A DNA stretch of 64,000 nucleotides, from contig NZ_JABEQK010000003.1 of the NCBI RefSeq assembly GCF_014174275.1, positions 1 through 64,000 on the forward strand, given 5' to 3'. The stretch is from Gluconacetobacter takamatsuzukensis. GTDB lineage: Bacteria > Pseudomonadota > Alphaproteobacteria > Acetobacterales > Acetobacteraceae. This document shows, piece after piece, positions 37,064 to 46,885 of this stretch; position 1 is the stretch's first letter, and each line of letters begins with the position of its first letter. Both the position numbers and the translations under genes were made by a program. The notes beneath the pieces are model-generated. The model had not been told where the DNA came from. It worked only from the letters and a program-made list of their open reading frames with translations, and did not search any database.

Positions 37064-37558
37064 TCAGGCGCCTCCGGTTCCGGCCGGCTGCGCATTCGTG
37101 GGCTGCGCCAATGTCTTGTCGGTCACCGGCGGGCCGTAGATGTCGCGCGCGCGGCGGATGAAGGCCGAGACCATCAGACGTACGGCCTCGTTGAACACCA
37201 CCCCGATCGCGGCCTGGAGCAGGCGCGAGCGGAATTCGAAATCGACGAAGAAATCGACCTGGCAGCCGCGCGGGTCCGGCGCGAAGGTCCAGACATTGTT
37301 CAGGTAGCGGAACGGCCCTCTTTCATAGCGGACGCGGATGCGGGTGGGATGTTCGAGGTCCACCCGGCTGGTAAAGGTCTCGCGGAACGGGCCGAAGCCG
37401 ATGGTCAGGTCCGCAACCAGTTCAGTCGCGGTGCGGGTGCGCACGCGGGCGGCGGCGCACCAGGGCAGGAATTGCGGATATTTGGCGACGTCCGCCACCA
37501 GGTCGAACAATTGCTCGGGCGCATAGGCAATCAGGCGACGTTCCGCATGCGTCGGCAT
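37064..37558 (-). CDS. RatA/COQ10-like START-domain protein (coenzyme Q-binding family)
   Basis: This 164-residue SRPBCC/START-fold protein has 'ERRLIAYAPEQLFDLVADVAKYPQFLPWC' at the N-terminus and 'YLNNVWTFAP...CQVDFFVDFEFRSRLLQ' in the middle, as in bacterial COQ10 homologues. Automatic annotation often names it RatA toxin; the likely alphaproteobacterial role is ubiquinone binding or respiratory function. Its ATG overlaps the lipA stop by 1 nt (TGATG), so it is co-translated with lipoyl synthase. A short perfect stem lies about 30 bp past its stop (37019-37037). Confidence 0.85.
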   Translation of the reverse strand: MPTHAERRLIAYAPEQLFDLVADVAKYPQFLPWCAAARVRTRTATELVADLTIGFGPFRETFTSRVDLEHPTRIRVRYERGPFRYLNNVWTFAPDPRGCQVDFFVDFEFRSRLLQAAIGVVFNEAVRLMVSAFIRRARDIYGPPVTDKTLAQPTNAQPAGTGGA

Positions 37559-38547
37559 CAGACGCTCTCCGCCCCGCTCCGCACGGCTGCCAGCTTCGCC
37601 TCGCGCGCCGCGCGCAGCTCCGCGAAGTCGGAATCGGCATGGTAGGAGGAACGGGTCAGCGGCGAGGCGCTGACCTGCAGGAAGCCCTTGGCCCGCGCCA
37701 TCGCGGCATAATCGGCGAATTCGTCCGGTGTGACGAAATGCTTCACCGCCGCATGTTTCACCGTCGGCTGAAGATACTGGCCCAGCGTGATGAAATCGAC
37801 ATCGGCCACCCGCAGATCGTCCATCACCTGCAGGATCTCGGGCCGTTCCTCGCCCAGCCCGACCATCAGGCCGGATTTGGTGAAGATCGACGGATCGTGG
37901 CGCTTTACGTCATCCAGCAGCCGCAGCGACTGGTAATAGCGCGCGCCGGGGCGGATGGAGGTATAGAGCCGCGGCACGGTCTCCAGATTATGGTTGAACA
38001 CGTCGGGGCGCGCCGCCACGACCACTTCCAGGGCTGCCGGCTTGCGCAGGAAATCCGGGGTCAGGATCTCGATCGTGGTGCTGGGCGACGCCGCGCGCAC
38101 CGCGCCGATGACGCGGGCGAAATGCGCGGCCCCGCCATCGGGCAGGTCGTCGCGGTCGACCGAGGTGATGACGACATGGCGCAGGCCGAGCTTGGCCACG
38201 GCCTCGCCCACGCGCTCCGGCTCGCCGTCATCCAGTGCATGGGGCATGCCGGTGGTGACGTTGCAGAAGGAACAGGCGCGGGTGCAGATCTCGCCCATGA
38301 TCATCATGGTGGCGTGACGCTGCGACCAGCATTCGCCGATATTCGGGCAGGCCGCTTCCTCGCACACCGTCACCAGCTTCTGCTCGCGCATCAGGGCGCG
38401 GGTCTCGTGATAGACGGGGTGGTTCGGCGCCTTGACGCGGATCCAGTCCGGCTTGCGGGCGATGGGATTGTCCGGGCGATGCGCCTTCTCGGGGTGGCGG
38501 AGCAGCGCACCGCCTTTTCTGTGGTCGATCACCAGACGCGTGGACAT
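37558..38547 (-). CDS. lipA: Lipoyl synthase
   Basis: This 329-residue radical-SAM enzyme inserts two sulfurs into protein-bound octanoate. The auxiliary cluster cysteines are 62, 67 and 73 ('[12 protein letters not shown]') and the radical-SAM cysteines are 88, 92 and 95 ('CTRACSFC'). A C-terminal '[13 protein letters not shown]' holds the conserved serine ligand. The ATG at 38547 suits the family N-terminus. It serves the lipoyl domains of PdhB and PdhC encoded just upstream, and is coupled to the RatA-like gene. Confidence 0.97.
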   Translation of the reverse strand: MSTRLVIDHRKGGALLRHPEKAHRPDNPIARKPDWIRVKAPNHPVYHETRALMREQKLVTVCEEAACPNIGECWSQRHATMMIMGEICTRACSFCNVTTGMPHALDDGEPERVGEAVAKLGLRHVVITSVDRDDLPDGGAAHFARVIGAVRAASPSTTIEILTPDFLRKPAALEVVVAARPDVFNHNLETVPRLYTSIRPGARYYQSLRLLDDVKRHDPSIFTKSGLMVGLGEERPEILQVMDDLRVADVDFITLGQYLQPTVKHAAVKHFVTPDEFADYAAMARAKGFLQVSASPLTRSSYHADSDFAELRAAREAKLAAVRSGAESV

Positions 38548-38674
38548 AAGGCAGAACCCATAAAGCAAACGGACAGCCAGAAGTGGAACGTCGCGGGGGG
38601 CGCGTCAAGCAAACATCCCCCCTGCCCGCGCCCCGGCGATCAAAAGCTCAGGAGCAGTCTCCCGGCCCCTCCAT

Positions 38675-40084
38675 TCAGATATGCAATGCGCCGTCATAGG
38701 CCGCCAGAACGGCCTCGTGCATCGCCTCGGAAATGGTGGGATGCGGGAAGACGGTTTCCTTCAGTTCCGCCTCGGTCAGTTCCGACGTCCGGGCGATGAC
38801 GTAGCCCTGGATCATTTCCGTCACCTCGGCACCGATCATGTGCGCGCCCAGCAGCTCGCCGGTTTCGGCGTCGAACACCGTCTTGACCAGCCCCTCGGGC
38901 TCGCCCATCGCAATGGCCTTGCCGTTGCCGATGAACGGGAAGCGGCCGACACGCACCTTGTGCCCGGCTTCCTTCGCCCGGGCCTCGGTCATGCCGACCG
39001 AGGCGATCTGCGGCCGGCAATAGGTGCAGCCGGGAATGTTCAGCGGGTCGATCGGGTGGACATGCCGCCCCGCGATCGCCTCGACGCACATCACGCCCTC
39101 ATGGCTTGCCTTGTGCGCCAGCCAGGGCGGGCCGGCCAGGTCGCCGATGGCGTAGACGCCCGGCTCGCCGGTGAAGCATTTCGCGTCGACCTTCACATGC
39201 GTCCGATCGACGGTGACGGCGGTGCCCTCCAGCCCCAGCTTCTCGACATTGCCCACGATGCCCACGGCCGAGATCACGCGGTCCACGGTCAGGGCGTGCG
39301 TCTTGCCGCCGGCTTCGACCGACAGGCTGACATTGTCCGCGCCCTTGGTGATGGGGCCGATCTTCGCACCCGTGAGGATGGTCATGCCCTGCTTGACGAA
39401 CGCCTTGTGCGCCAGCGCGCCGATCTCCTCGTCCTCGACCGGCAGGATGCGGTCCAGCACTTCGACGACCGTCACCTCGGCGCCCATGTTGCGATAGAAC
39501 GAGGCGAATTCGATGCCGATCGCGCCGGAACCGATCACCAGCAGCCTCTTGGGCAGTTCGGTCGGCACCATCGCCTCGCGATAGGACCAGATCAGCTTGC
39601 CGTCGGGCTCCAGCCCCGGCAGCACGCGGGCGCGCGCGCCGGTCGCCAGGATGAGGTTCTTCGCGCTCAGCGTCGCCACCGGCTTGCCGTCCTTGGTGAC
39701 GGACAGCAGGCGGCGGCTGCCGTCCTTGCCCGCCAGCGCCCCGAACCCGTCGAAGACCGTGACCTTGTTCTTTTTCAGCAGGTGCCCGACGCCGGAGGAA
39801 AGCTGGCCGGCGACCTGGCGCGAGCGCTTGACCACTTTCTGCAGGTCGAAGCGCACATTGTCGGCCGCGAAGCCGAATTCGCCCAGATGATGCAGCAGGT
39901 GATTGATCTCGGACGCACGCAGCAGCGCCTTGGTCGGGATGCAGCCCCAGTTGAGGCAGATACCGCCCAGGTGATTGGCCTCGACCACGGCGGTCTGGAG
40001 CCCGAGCTGGGCGGCGCGGATCGCGGCGACATACCCGCCGGGACCGCCGCCGACGACGACGAGATCGAATTCTGTCTTGTTCAT
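38675..40084 (-). CDS. lpdA: Dihydrolipoyl dehydrogenase (E3)
   Basis: This 469-residue flavoprotein disulfide reductase has N-terminal FAD loop 'VVVGGGPGGYVAAIRAAQLG', redox disulfide Cys43/Cys48 in 'GGICLNWGCIPTKAL', an NAD-binding 'IGSGAIGIEFAS', and the dimer-interface 'HPTISEAMHEAV' with the catalytic His. It reoxidises dihydrolipoamide in the PDH complex. It follows pdhC by 103 bp, which contain a terminator-like hairpin, so it may also have its own promoter. Confidence 0.97.
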   Translation of the reverse strand: MNKTEFDLVVVGGGPGGYVAAIRAAQLGLQTAVVEANHLGGICLNWGCIPTKALLRASEINHLLHHLGEFGFAADNVRFDLQKVVKRSRQVAGQLSSGVGHLLKKNKVTVFDGFGALAGKDGSRRLLSVTKDGKPVATLSAKNLILATGARARVLPGLEPDGKLIWSYREAMVPTELPKRLLVIGSGAIGIEFASFYRNMGAEVTVVEVLDRILPVEDEEIGALAHKAFVKQGMTILTGAKIGPITKGADNVSLSVEAGGKTHALTVDRVISAVGIVGNVEKLGLEGTAVTVDRTHVKVDAKCFTGEPGVYAIGDLAGPPWLAHKASHEGVMCVEAIAGRHVHPIDPLNIPGCTYCRPQIASVGMTEARAKEAGHKVRVGRFPFIGNGKAIAMGEPEGLVKTVFDAETGELLGAHMIGAEVTEMIQGYVIARTSELTEAELKETVFPHPTISEAMHEAVLAAYDGALHI

Positions 40085-40148
40085 TGATGTACGTTCCCGG
40101 AGCGGAGGGCGGCCGGACAAGGGCGGTCGCGCGAGGATGCCGGTTCAG

Positions 40149-40183
40149 AAAAAGTTCCGTGGCCCGGACATGCCGGGCCACGG
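40149..40183 (-). terminator. Terminator or attenuator hairpin after pdhC
   Basis: On the minus strand an 11-bp perfect stem (CCGTGGCCCGG with CCGGGCCACGG) is followed by AA-C-TTTTT. It lies 5 bp after the pdhC stop and before lpdA, so it could reduce read-through from pdhABC. Confidence 0.75.
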
Positions 40184-40187
40184 CGGT

Positions 40188-41453
40188 TCAGACGACGAGG
40201 CTGAGCGGCGATTCGACCACCGAGCGGAAGGCGGCGACCCATTCGGCCGCCAGCGCGCCGTCGACCACGCGATGATCGACCGACAGCGTCACCGTCATGA
40301 CGGTCGCTATGGCCAGGGCATCGCCCTTCACGACCGCCCGCTTCTCGCCCGCCGCGATGGCCAGGATGGCGGCCTGCGGCGGGTTGATGATGGCCGAGAA
40401 CTCCTTGACCCCGTACATGCCCATGTTCGAGATCGAGAACGAGCCGCCCTGGAATTCCTGCGGCTTCAGCTTGCCGGCACGGGCGCGGGCAATCAGTTCC
40501 TTCGCCTCGTTGCTGATCTGGCTCAGCGACTTGCGGTCGGCATTGCGGATGATCGGGGTGATCAGCCCATCCGGCACCGACACCGCGACCGAGATATCGA
40601 CATCGTCGTACAGGATGGTCGCATCCTCGGTGTAGGACGCGTTGACCTTGGGGACGCGCCGCAGCGTGACGGCGACGGCCTTGATCAGCAGGTCGTTGAC
40701 CGACAGCTTGAACGCGCCCGGCCCTTCGGCCGGCGAGGACGCGTTAAGCTGCGCGCGCAGGGCCAGCAGCGCATCCAGTTCCACATCCATGGCGACGTAG
40801 AAATGCGGGATGGTCGATTTCGCCTCGGTCAGCCGGCGCGCGATGACCTTGCGCACCGTCGAGTTCGGCACCGCGGTATGCGGCACGTCGATCACGGGTG
40901 CGGGAGGCGGCGCCGCCTTGGGGGTGGTGGACGCTGCGGCCGGTGCCGGCACGGCCACGGCCGCCTCGACATCGCGTCGCACGATCCGCCCGTTCGGGCC
41001 GCTGCCCTTCACCTGGCCCAGATCGATACCCTTCTGAGCGGCGATGCGTCGGGCGAGCGGCGAGGCGAAGACGCGCCCTGCCTTCGGCGCAACCTCGGCA
41101 ACGGGGGCCGGCGCGATGACTGTGGGCGTCGCACCTGCGGCACCCACAGTCGGCGCAGGGGCCGCCGCCTTGGGTGCGGCGGCGGCCTGCGCCGCATCGG
41201 GCACGGCCTCGCCTTCCGCCACCAGGATGGCGATCGGTGCGTTGACCTTCACGCCTTCGGTCCCGGCCTCGACCAGGATCCGCCCCAGCGTTCCCTCATC
41301 GACGGCTTCGACCTCCATCGTCGCCTTGTCGGTCTCGATCTCGGCGATCACGTCGCCCGAGGCGATGGCCTCGCCTTCCTTCTTCAGCCAGCGGGCCAGC
41401 TTGCCCTCGGTCATGGTCGGCGACAAAGCCGGCATCAGGATGTTCACGGACAT
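40188..41453 (-). CDS. pdhC: Pyruvate dehydrogenase E2, dihydrolipoamide acetyltransferase
   Basis: This 421-residue protein has one N-terminal lipoyl domain (lipoyl Lys43 in '[12 protein letters not shown]'), an Ala/Pro linker, a peripheral-subunit-binding domain ('SPLARRIAAQKGIDLGQV', about 132-149), a second linker, and the acetyltransferase core with catalytic 'DHRVVDGALAAEW' near the C-terminus. It forms the core of the PDH complex and transfers acetyl to CoA. It is separated from pdhB by 12 bp. Confidence 0.96.
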   Translation of the reverse strand: MSVNILMPALSPTMTEGKLARWLKKEGEAIASGDVIAEIETDKATMEVEAVDEGTLGRILVEAGTEGVKVNAPIAILVAEGEAVPDAAQAAAAPKAAAPAPTVGAAGATPTVIAPAPVAEVAPKAGRVFASPLARRIAAQKGIDLGQVKGSGPNGRIVRRDVEAAVAVPAPAAASTTPKAAPPPAPVIDVPHTAVPNSTVRKVIARRLTEAKSTIPHFYVAMDVELDALLALRAQLNASSPAEGPGAFKLSVNDLLIKAVAVTLRRVPKVNASYTEDATILYDDVDISVAVSVPDGLITPIIRNADRKSLSQISNEAKELIARARAGKLKPQEFQGGSFSISNMGMYGVKEFSAIINPPQAAILAIAAGEKRAVVKGDALAIATVMTVTLSVDHRVVDGALAAEWVAAFRSVVESPLSLVV

Positions 41454-41465
41454 TGCGCGTGTTCC

Positions 41466-42806
41466 TCAGACCAGCTTGCGGACCGCATCCACCACCCAGG
41501 TCGGGTTCGGGAGGGCCAGCTTTTCCAGATTGGCGGCGAAGGGCATCGGCACGTCGGCCCCGGCGACACGCGCCGGCGGAGCGTCGAGATAGTCGAACGC
41601 ATGTTCGATCACCTGCATCGCCACTTCCGCGCCGATGCCGGCGAAGGGCCAGCCTTCCTCGACACAGACCAGGCGACTGGTCTTCTTGACGCTGGCCACG
41701 ATCGTCTCGGTATCCAGCGGGCGGATGGTCCGCAGGTTGATCACCTCGGCCGAAATCCCCTGCTCCGCCAGGATCGCGGCGGCTTCCAGCGCCGTGCCGA
41801 CCATGATCGAGAAGGCGACGATGGTCACGTCGGTGCCCTCGCGCTCGATCTTCGCCCGGCCGATCGGCAGGATGAAATCGTCGTCGATCGGGCACGGGAA
41901 TTTGTGGCCGTACAGGATCTCGTTTTCCAGCACGATCACCGGGTTCGGGTCGCGGATCGCGGCCCGCAGCAGGCCCTTGGCGTCGGCCGACGACCAGGGG
42001 GCCACCACCTTCAGGCCCGGCACATGGCCGTACCAGCTGGCATAGCATTGCGAATGCTGGGCGCCCACGCGGGCGGCGGCGCCGTTGGGGCCGCGGAAGA
42101 CGATCGGGCAGGAAATCTGGCCGCCCGACATGTAGCGCGTCTTGGCCGCCGAGTTGATGATGTGGTCGATCGCCTGCATCGCGAAATTCATGGTCATGAA
42201 TTCCACGATCGGCTTCAGCCCCGTCAGCGCGGCACCGACCGCCATGCCGGTAAAGCCGTGTTCGGTGATCGGCGTGTCGATCACGCGCTTCTCGCCGAAT
42301 TCGTCCAGCAGCCCCTGCGAGACCTTGTAGGCCCCCTGGTACTGCGCGACTTCCTCGCCGATCAGGAACACGTCCTCGTCCCGCCGCAGCTCGGCGGCCA
42401 TGGCGTCGCGCAGGGCCTCGCGGACCGTGATCTCGACCGTCTCGCCCCATTCCTTTTCGGGCGCGACCGTGGGGGCCGGCGGCGCGGCCTTGGCGGGGGC
42501 AGCCTGTGCGGCCGGCGCGGGAGCCGGAGCTTCGGCCTTTGCCGCCGCCGGGGCGGCAGCCGCGCCGTCCGATTGCAGGTTCGCGATCGGGGTGTTCACC
42601 GCGACATGCTCGGTGCCTTCCGGCACCAGGATGTCGGCCAGCGTGCCCTCGTCGACGGCTTCGACTTCCATCGTCGCCTTGTCGGTCTCGATCTCGGCGA
42701 TCACGTCGCCGGCGGCGATATGGTCGCCGGGGGTCTTCAGCCAGCGGGCCAGCTTGCCCTCGGTCATGGTCGGCGACAGGGCGGGCATCAGGATCTGGGT
42801 GCTCAT
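41466..42806 (-). CDS. pdhB: Pyruvate dehydrogenase E1 beta subunit with N-terminal lipoyl domain
   Basis: This 446-residue protein has an extra lipoyl domain (lipoyl Lys43 in '[12 protein letters not shown]', nearly the same N-terminus as PdhC), an Ala/Pro linker (about 85-125), then the E1 beta TPP-enzyme fold: '[21 protein letters not shown]', '[14 protein letters not shown]' and the transketolase C domain. Lipoyl-bearing E1 beta is characteristic of alphaproteobacteria. It lies 3 bp after pdhA and 12 bp before pdhC. Confidence 0.96.
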   Translation of the reverse strand: MSTQILMPALSPTMTEGKLARWLKTPGDHIAAGDVIAEIETDKATMEVEAVDEGTLADILVPEGTEHVAVNTPIANLQSDGAAAAPAAAKAEAPAPAPAAQAAPAKAAPPAPTVAPEKEWGETVEITVREALRDAMAAELRRDEDVFLIGEEVAQYQGAYKVSQGLLDEFGEKRVIDTPITEHGFTGMAVGAALTGLKPIVEFMTMNFAMQAIDHIINSAAKTRYMSGGQISCPIVFRGPNGAAARVGAQHSQCYASWYGHVPGLKVVAPWSSADAKGLLRAAIRDPNPVIVLENEILYGHKFPCPIDDDFILPIGRAKIEREGTDVTIVAFSIMVGTALEAAAILAEQGISAEVINLRTIRPLDTETIVASVKKTSRLVCVEEGWPFAGIGAEVAMQVIEHAFDYLDAPPARVAGADVPMPFAANLEKLALPNPTWVVDAVRKLV

Positions 42807-42809
42807 CGT

Positions 42810-43835
42810 TCAGCCTTCCACCAGCACGTCTGTCCACAATTCGGACGGATCGGGTTCAGGGCTGCTCTGTGCGAAATCGGCCGCATCCACCACAATTGCC
42901 TTCACCTTGTCCTCGATCGCCTTCAGTTCTGCTTCGTCGACGCCGCTCGACAGCAAGTCACGACGCACCCGGTCGATCGGGTCGTGGTTCTTGCGCATCT
43001 CGTCCACCTCACTGCGCGGACGGTATTTCGCGGGGTCGGACATGGAATGGCCGCGATAGCGGTAGGTCTCCATTTCCAGCAGGAACGGCCCCTTGCCTTC
43101 GCGGCAATAGGCAATCGCCTCCTGCGCCGCCAGGCGCACGGCCTCGACATCCATGCCGTCGACCTTGCGCCCCGGAATCCCCCAGGGTTCGCCGTTGCGC
43201 CACAATTGCTTGGACGCCGAGGAGCGCTCGACGCTGGTGCCCATGCCGTAATGATTGTTCTCGATCACGAACACGCAGGGCAGCTTGTGCAGGGCCGCGA
43301 GGTTGAAGCTCTCGTAGACCTGGCCCTGGTTGGATGCGCCCTCGCCGAAATAGGCGATCGAGACCTCGTCGGTGCCGCGATATTTGTTCGCGAAGGCCAG
43401 GCCGATCCCCAGCGCGACCTGCGCGCCGACGATCCCGTGGCCGCCGTAGAAATGCTTCTCGCGCGAGAACATGTGCATCGAGCCGCCCTTGCCGCGCGAA
43501 TAGCCGCCTTCGCGCCCCGTCAGTTCGGCCATCACGCCGCGCGGGTCCATGCCGGCGGCCAGCATCTGCCCATGGTCGCGATAGGAGGTGATTAGCTTGT
43601 CGCCCTGCTTCAGCTCCATCTGGATGCCGACGACCACGGCCTCCTGGCCGATATACAGGTGGCAGAACCCGCCGATCAGGCCCATGCCGTACAGCTGGCC
43701 CGCGCGCTCCTCGAACCGGCGGATCAGCACCATGTCGTAGAAAGCGTGCTTCAGCTCGTCCGTGGTGAAGGTCGCATTGGTCCGGTCGGGGTTGGAAACG
43801 CCCGCGCCGGTGCCGGACGTTTTTTTATCGCCCAT
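42810..43835 (-). CDS. pdhA: Pyruvate dehydrogenase E1 alpha subunit
   Basis: This 341-residue subunit has 'MVLIRRFEERAGQLYGMG', 'GFCHLYIGQEAVVVG' and the phosphorylation-loop-like 'YRYRGHSMSDPAKYR' of E1 alpha. The TPP/Mg motif reads 'FGEGASNQG...ENNHYG', with Glu where most relatives have Asp (GDG). The ATG at 43835 follows AGGGGA; the open frame extends further upstream but into the divergent promoter region. It is the first gene of the pdhABC operon. Confidence 0.95.
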   Translation of the reverse strand: MGDKKTSGTGAGVSNPDRTNATFTTDELKHAFYDMVLIRRFEERAGQLYGMGLIGGFCHLYIGQEAVVVGIQMELKQGDKLITSYRDHGQMLAAGMDPRGVMAELTGREGGYSRGKGGSMHMFSREKHFYGGHGIVGAQVALGIGLAFANKYRGTDEVSIAYFGEGASNQGQVYESFNLAALHKLPCVFVIENNHYGMGTSVERSSASKQLWRNGEPWGIPGRKVDGMDVEAVRLAAQEAIAYCREGKGPFLLEMETYRYRGHSMSDPAKYRPRSEVDEMRKNHDPIDRVRRDLLSSGVDEAELKAIEDKVKAIVVDAADFAQSSPEPDPSELWTDVLVEG

Positions 43836-44109
43836 GGTTTGTCCCCTTTTTTTTCGCGCACCGCGGCGTCGGAGAGGAATGAGATCCCTGCCCTCTGGCG
43901 CTCCGGCCTGATGATGTTCACTCAATTTGCCGTGTTGATGGACGGGGAAAGCTGTCCCGCCCATTCAGCCGACATGCGACAGCACTGTCGGAATCCAACG
44001 GCAGATTTACGACGTTCGCTATTTTTTACCGTGCGGAGAGCCGTCCTCAAAGGCCGAAAGAGGTGTAAGCTCGGAAACAAACCGAACGAATTTGGTAAAC
44101 GGAGTGAAC
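43836..44109. promoter_or_regulatory. Divergent promoter region between pdhA and the ScfR-type regulator
   Basis: This 274-bp region has no gene. A run of eight T precedes pdhA's ribosome-binding site on the plus strand. A loosely matched inverted pair, 'ATTTGCCGTGTTG' (43925-43937) and 'CAACGGCAGATTT' (43999-44011), could bind a dimeric regulator. Promoter boxes are not clear enough to assign. Confidence 0.4.
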
Positions 44110-45528
44110 GTGAGCGACACCAGCGGCCGAAAGATGTTCTGTGGCAACCGCGTGCGTGCATTGCGGATCGCGAATGCGATTTCGCAGAGGATGATGGCCC
44201 AGCGGCTGGGCATTTCCGCAAGCTACCTCAACCAGATCGAAAATAACGCCAAGCCGGTCCCGACGCGGCTGCTGGTGACGCTGTGCGACATGTTTTCCGT
44301 CGCCCCGAGCTATTTCGGCGATGACGGCGAGATCCGGATGCTCCGGCTTCTGCGGGAGGCATCGAGCGACCCGATGTTCCGCTCCGCGCTGCCGGAGCGG
44401 GAGATCCAGGGGGCCATCCGCGATAATCCTGCTTTCGTGAAGATGTTTCTGGAACTCTATCGGTCGGTCAGGGCCATGCACGAACAGGGCAGCGAGAGCC
44501 AGCCCGACAAGCGGACCGAGGCCGAGCGCGCTTCCGCGTGGTCCAAACTCTCATCTGCCTACGAGATCGTCGGCGACTGGGTGCAGGCGGAACGGAATTA
44601 TTTCGACACGCTGGATCGCGCGGCCGAGCAACTGTACGAAACCGCGCGGCTGGATACGGATACGATCGGCACGGGGCTGGAGCGTCATCTTCGCGACCGC
44701 TTCGGCGTCACGGTTTCCACCACGGCCGCCGAATCCGTCATTCCCAATACCAGCCCGTGCCACTTCGACAGCGTCGAAAAAGTGGCGCGCTTCCTGCCCG
44801 GCCTGCCCGGCCCGACCCGGACATTCTGCATGGCGCGGCTGGTCGCCCATCTGGGATATGCCACGCTGATCGACGAGGCAGCCCGTCACCCGCTCCTGTC
44901 CGACGGAAACACGCGTTCGATCGCCCGCGCCGCAATGGCCAATTATTTCGCGGGCGGGCTGATCATGCCGTACGAATTGTTTGCGGCGAAAGCCAAGGCG
45001 TTCAAGCACGATCTCGATCGCCTGCAAACGACCTTCTCGGCCAGTTACGAGCAGGTGTGCCAGCGGCTCTCTTCTCTCCAGCGGCCGGGCGCGGAAGGGG
45101 TGCCGTTCTATTTCATCAAGGCGGATGTGGCGGGCAACGTGCTGAAAAGCTATAGCGCCAACCGCTTCAGCCGCGCCCGCTTCGGCGCGCTGTGCCCGCG
45201 CTGGAACGTCTTCGAAAGCTTTTCGGCCGCCGGGAAGCTGATCATCCAGATTTCGCAGGATACGGAAGGCGGCCTGTTCATCAGCGTGGCGCGGGCCGTC
45301 GTCCCTCACCCGCTGTCATTCTTCGACCGTCAGCCGAAACGCGCCATCGTGCTGGGCTGCTCCGTCGCCCATGCCGACGAGGTCGTCTATTCGTCGATGC
45401 TGAACCTGCACGATCCGCGCACATTCATCTCGATCGGCCCCGGCTGCCGGTCATGCGTGCGCGCCGATTGCGAGCATCGCGCGATGCCGCAGAGCGGTTT
45501 CTTCTTTCAGCCGGCGGCAGGTGCCTGA
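44110..45528 (+). CDS. XRE-family regulator of the short-chain fatty acyl (ScfR/RamB/PrpC-like) type
   Basis: This protein of about 472 residues has an N-terminal Xre helix-turn-helix ('[27 protein letters not shown]...YLNQIENN'), an ImmA/IrrE-like middle, and a C-terminal domain with '[14 protein letters not shown]' and a Cys-rich end '[13 protein letters not shown]'. Related proteins sense acyl-CoA status and control acetate, propionate or glyoxylate genes. The GTG at 44110 with GGAG five bases upstream is preferred. Divergence from pdhA suggests it controls the PDH operon; that is inference. Confidence 0.87.
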   Translation: MSDTSGRKMFCGNRVRALRIANAISQRMMAQRLGISASYLNQIENNAKPVPTRLLVTLCDMFSVAPSYFGDDGEIRMLRLLREASSDPMFRSALPEREIQGAIRDNPAFVKMFLELYRSVRAMHEQGSESQPDKRTEAERASAWSKLSSAYEIVGDWVQAERNYFDTLDRAAEQLYETARLDTDTIGTGLERHLRDRFGVTVSTTAAESVIPNTSPCHFDSVEKVARFLPGLPGPTRTFCMARLVAHLGYATLIDEAARHPLLSDGNTRSIARAAMANYFAGGLIMPYELFAAKAKAFKHDLDRLQTTFSASYEQVCQRLSSLQRPGAEGVPFYFIKADVAGNVLKSYSANRFSRARFGALCPRWNVFESFSAAGKLIIQISQDTEGGLFISVARAVVPHPLSFFDRQPKRAIVLGCSVAHADEVVYSSMLNLHDPRTFISIGPGCRSCVRADCEHRAMPQSGFFFQPAAGA

Positions 45529-46019
45529 GCCGCTACGTCTCGCTGATAGAGCCCGGAGCGTCCGCCGGATTTGGCAATCAGGCGGACATTCCCGATGGTC
45601 ATGTCCCGATCCACCGCCTTGCACATGTCGTACAGGGTCAGGGCACAGACGCTGACCGCCGTCAGGGCCTCCATCTCCACCCCGGTCGGGCCGGTGGTGC
45701 CGACACTGGCCTCGATCTCGATCCCGCTGCCATCCTGCGAAGGCGCCAGGTCCACGCGAACCGAACTCAGCGCCAGCGGGTGGCAGAGCGGGATCAGGTC
45801 CGCGGTCTTCTTGGCGGCCATGATGCCCGCGATGCGGGCCACGGCCAGCACATCGCCCTTCTTCATGCCGCCCGACAGGATCAGGCCCAGCGTTTCGGGC
45901 CGCATCGTCACCTGCCCCCGCGCGACGGCCTGCCGCACGGTCGCGGGCTTGTCGGCCACATCCACCATCACGGCGTGGCCATTGGCGTCGAGATGGGTCA
46001 GGCCGCCCGCAACCGGCAT
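45507..46019 (-). CDS. moaC: Cyclic pyranopterin monophosphate synthase MoaC
   Basis: This 170-residue protein catalyses the second half of the first step of molybdenum cofactor synthesis. '[11 protein letters not shown]', '[13 protein letters not shown]' and the catalytic '[12 protein letters not shown]' (Asp131, Lys134) are MoaC signatures. It is the last gene of the trp string, 3 bp after trpC. Its 3' end overlaps the convergent ScfR-type regulator gene by 22 bp, a possible rearrangement junction. Confidence 0.96.
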   Translation of the reverse strand: MPVAGGLTHLDANGHAVMVDVADKPATVRQAVARGQVTMRPETLGLILSGGMKKGDVLAVARIAGIMAAKKTADLIPLCHPLALSSVRVDLAPSQDGSGIEIEASVGTTGPTGVEMEALTAVSVCALTLYDMCKAVDRDMTIGNVRLIAKSGGRSGLYQRDVAAQAPAAG

Positions 46020-46022
46020 GGC

Positions 46023-46883
46023 TCAGGCACCGCCCAGCAGGATGCGGGCCGCCTCGCCCGGCGACGGGTGGCGCAGCAGCGTTTCGCCGACCAGGAAGCC
46101 GCTGGCGCCCACATTGCTGAGCCGCACGACATCGTCGTGGGTGCGGATACCGCTTTCCGAAACCACGATCCGGTCGGGCGGAACCAGCGGGGCAAGCTGG
46201 ATCGTCGTCTCAAGATTGGTCTTCAACGTCTTGAGATTACGGTTATTGATCCCGATCAGCGACGTGTCCAGCGCCAGGGCGCGGTTCAGTTCGGCCTCGT
46301 CATGCACCTCGACCAGGACGTCCATGTCCAGCCCGCGTGCGATATCCAGCAGTTCCGCCGCCTCGCTGTCGGTCAGGGCCGCCAGGATCAGCAGGATGCA
46401 GTCCGCGCCGATGATGCGGCTTTCATGCACCTGCCACGGATCGAGGATGAAATCCTTGCGCAGGATCGGCAACGCGCAGGCGTCGCGTGCCCGCTGGAGG
46501 TCTTCCGCACAGCCATGGAAGCACGATCCCTCGGTCAGGACCGAGATACAGGCCGCACCCGCTTTTTCATATTCGGCGGCGATGCCGGCGGGGTCGTAGT
46601 CGGGGCGCAGGATGCCCGCCGAGGGCGATGCCTTCTTGATTTCCGCGATCAGCCCGATCTGGCGGTCCGCCGTCCGCTGCTTCAGCGCCTGGCCGAAACC
46701 GCGGGTCGGCGTGGTGACTTCCCGGGCCCGGGCCGTGATTTCCTTCAGGGGGGTAACGGTGGCCCGCTGCGCGACATCGACCCTGGTCCGGGCGCAGATG
46801 CGCGCAAGGACATCCGGAAGCCCATCCGGGTCCGAGGCGGTGCCGCACTCGTTCTGAGCGGGATTCGTCGCGGTATCGTTCAT
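46023..46883 (-). CDS. trpC: Indole-3-glycerol phosphate synthase
   Basis: This 286-residue TIM-barrel enzyme acts in tryptophan synthesis. 'LIAEIKKASPSAGIL' (catalytic Lys), 'SVLTEGSCFHGCAEDLQ', 'ILRKDFILDPWQVHE' and 'VSESGIRTHDDVVRL' are all present. The ATG at 46883 lies 2 bp after the trpD stop; a TTG just before it is less likely. No TrpF domain is fused. Confidence 0.96.
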   Translation of the reverse strand: MNDTATNPAQNECGTASDPDGLPDVLARICARTRVDVAQRATVTPLKEITARAREVTTPTRGFGQALKQRTADRQIGLIAEIKKASPSAGILRPDYDPAGIAAEYEKAGAACISVLTEGSCFHGCAEDLQRARDACALPILRKDFILDPWQVHESRIIGADCILLILAALTDSEAAELLDIARGLDMDVLVEVHDEAELNRALALDTSLIGINNRNLKTLKTNLETTIQLAPLVPPDRIVVSESGIRTHDDVVRLSNVGASGFLVGETLLRHPSPGEAARILLGGA

Positions 46884-46885
46884 GA

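Noticed and set aside
37064-37558. RatA as a toxin of a toxin-antitoxin pair
   Set aside because: No antitoxin gene is adjacent, it is coupled to lipA, and COQ10-like START proteins fit better.
39975-43595. A 1206-codon open frame on the plus strand opposite pdhABC and lpdA
   Set aside because: It is antisense to four certain genes, shows a low-complexity His/Arg/Gly composition and no domain; long frames of this kind are expected opposite GC-rich coding DNA.
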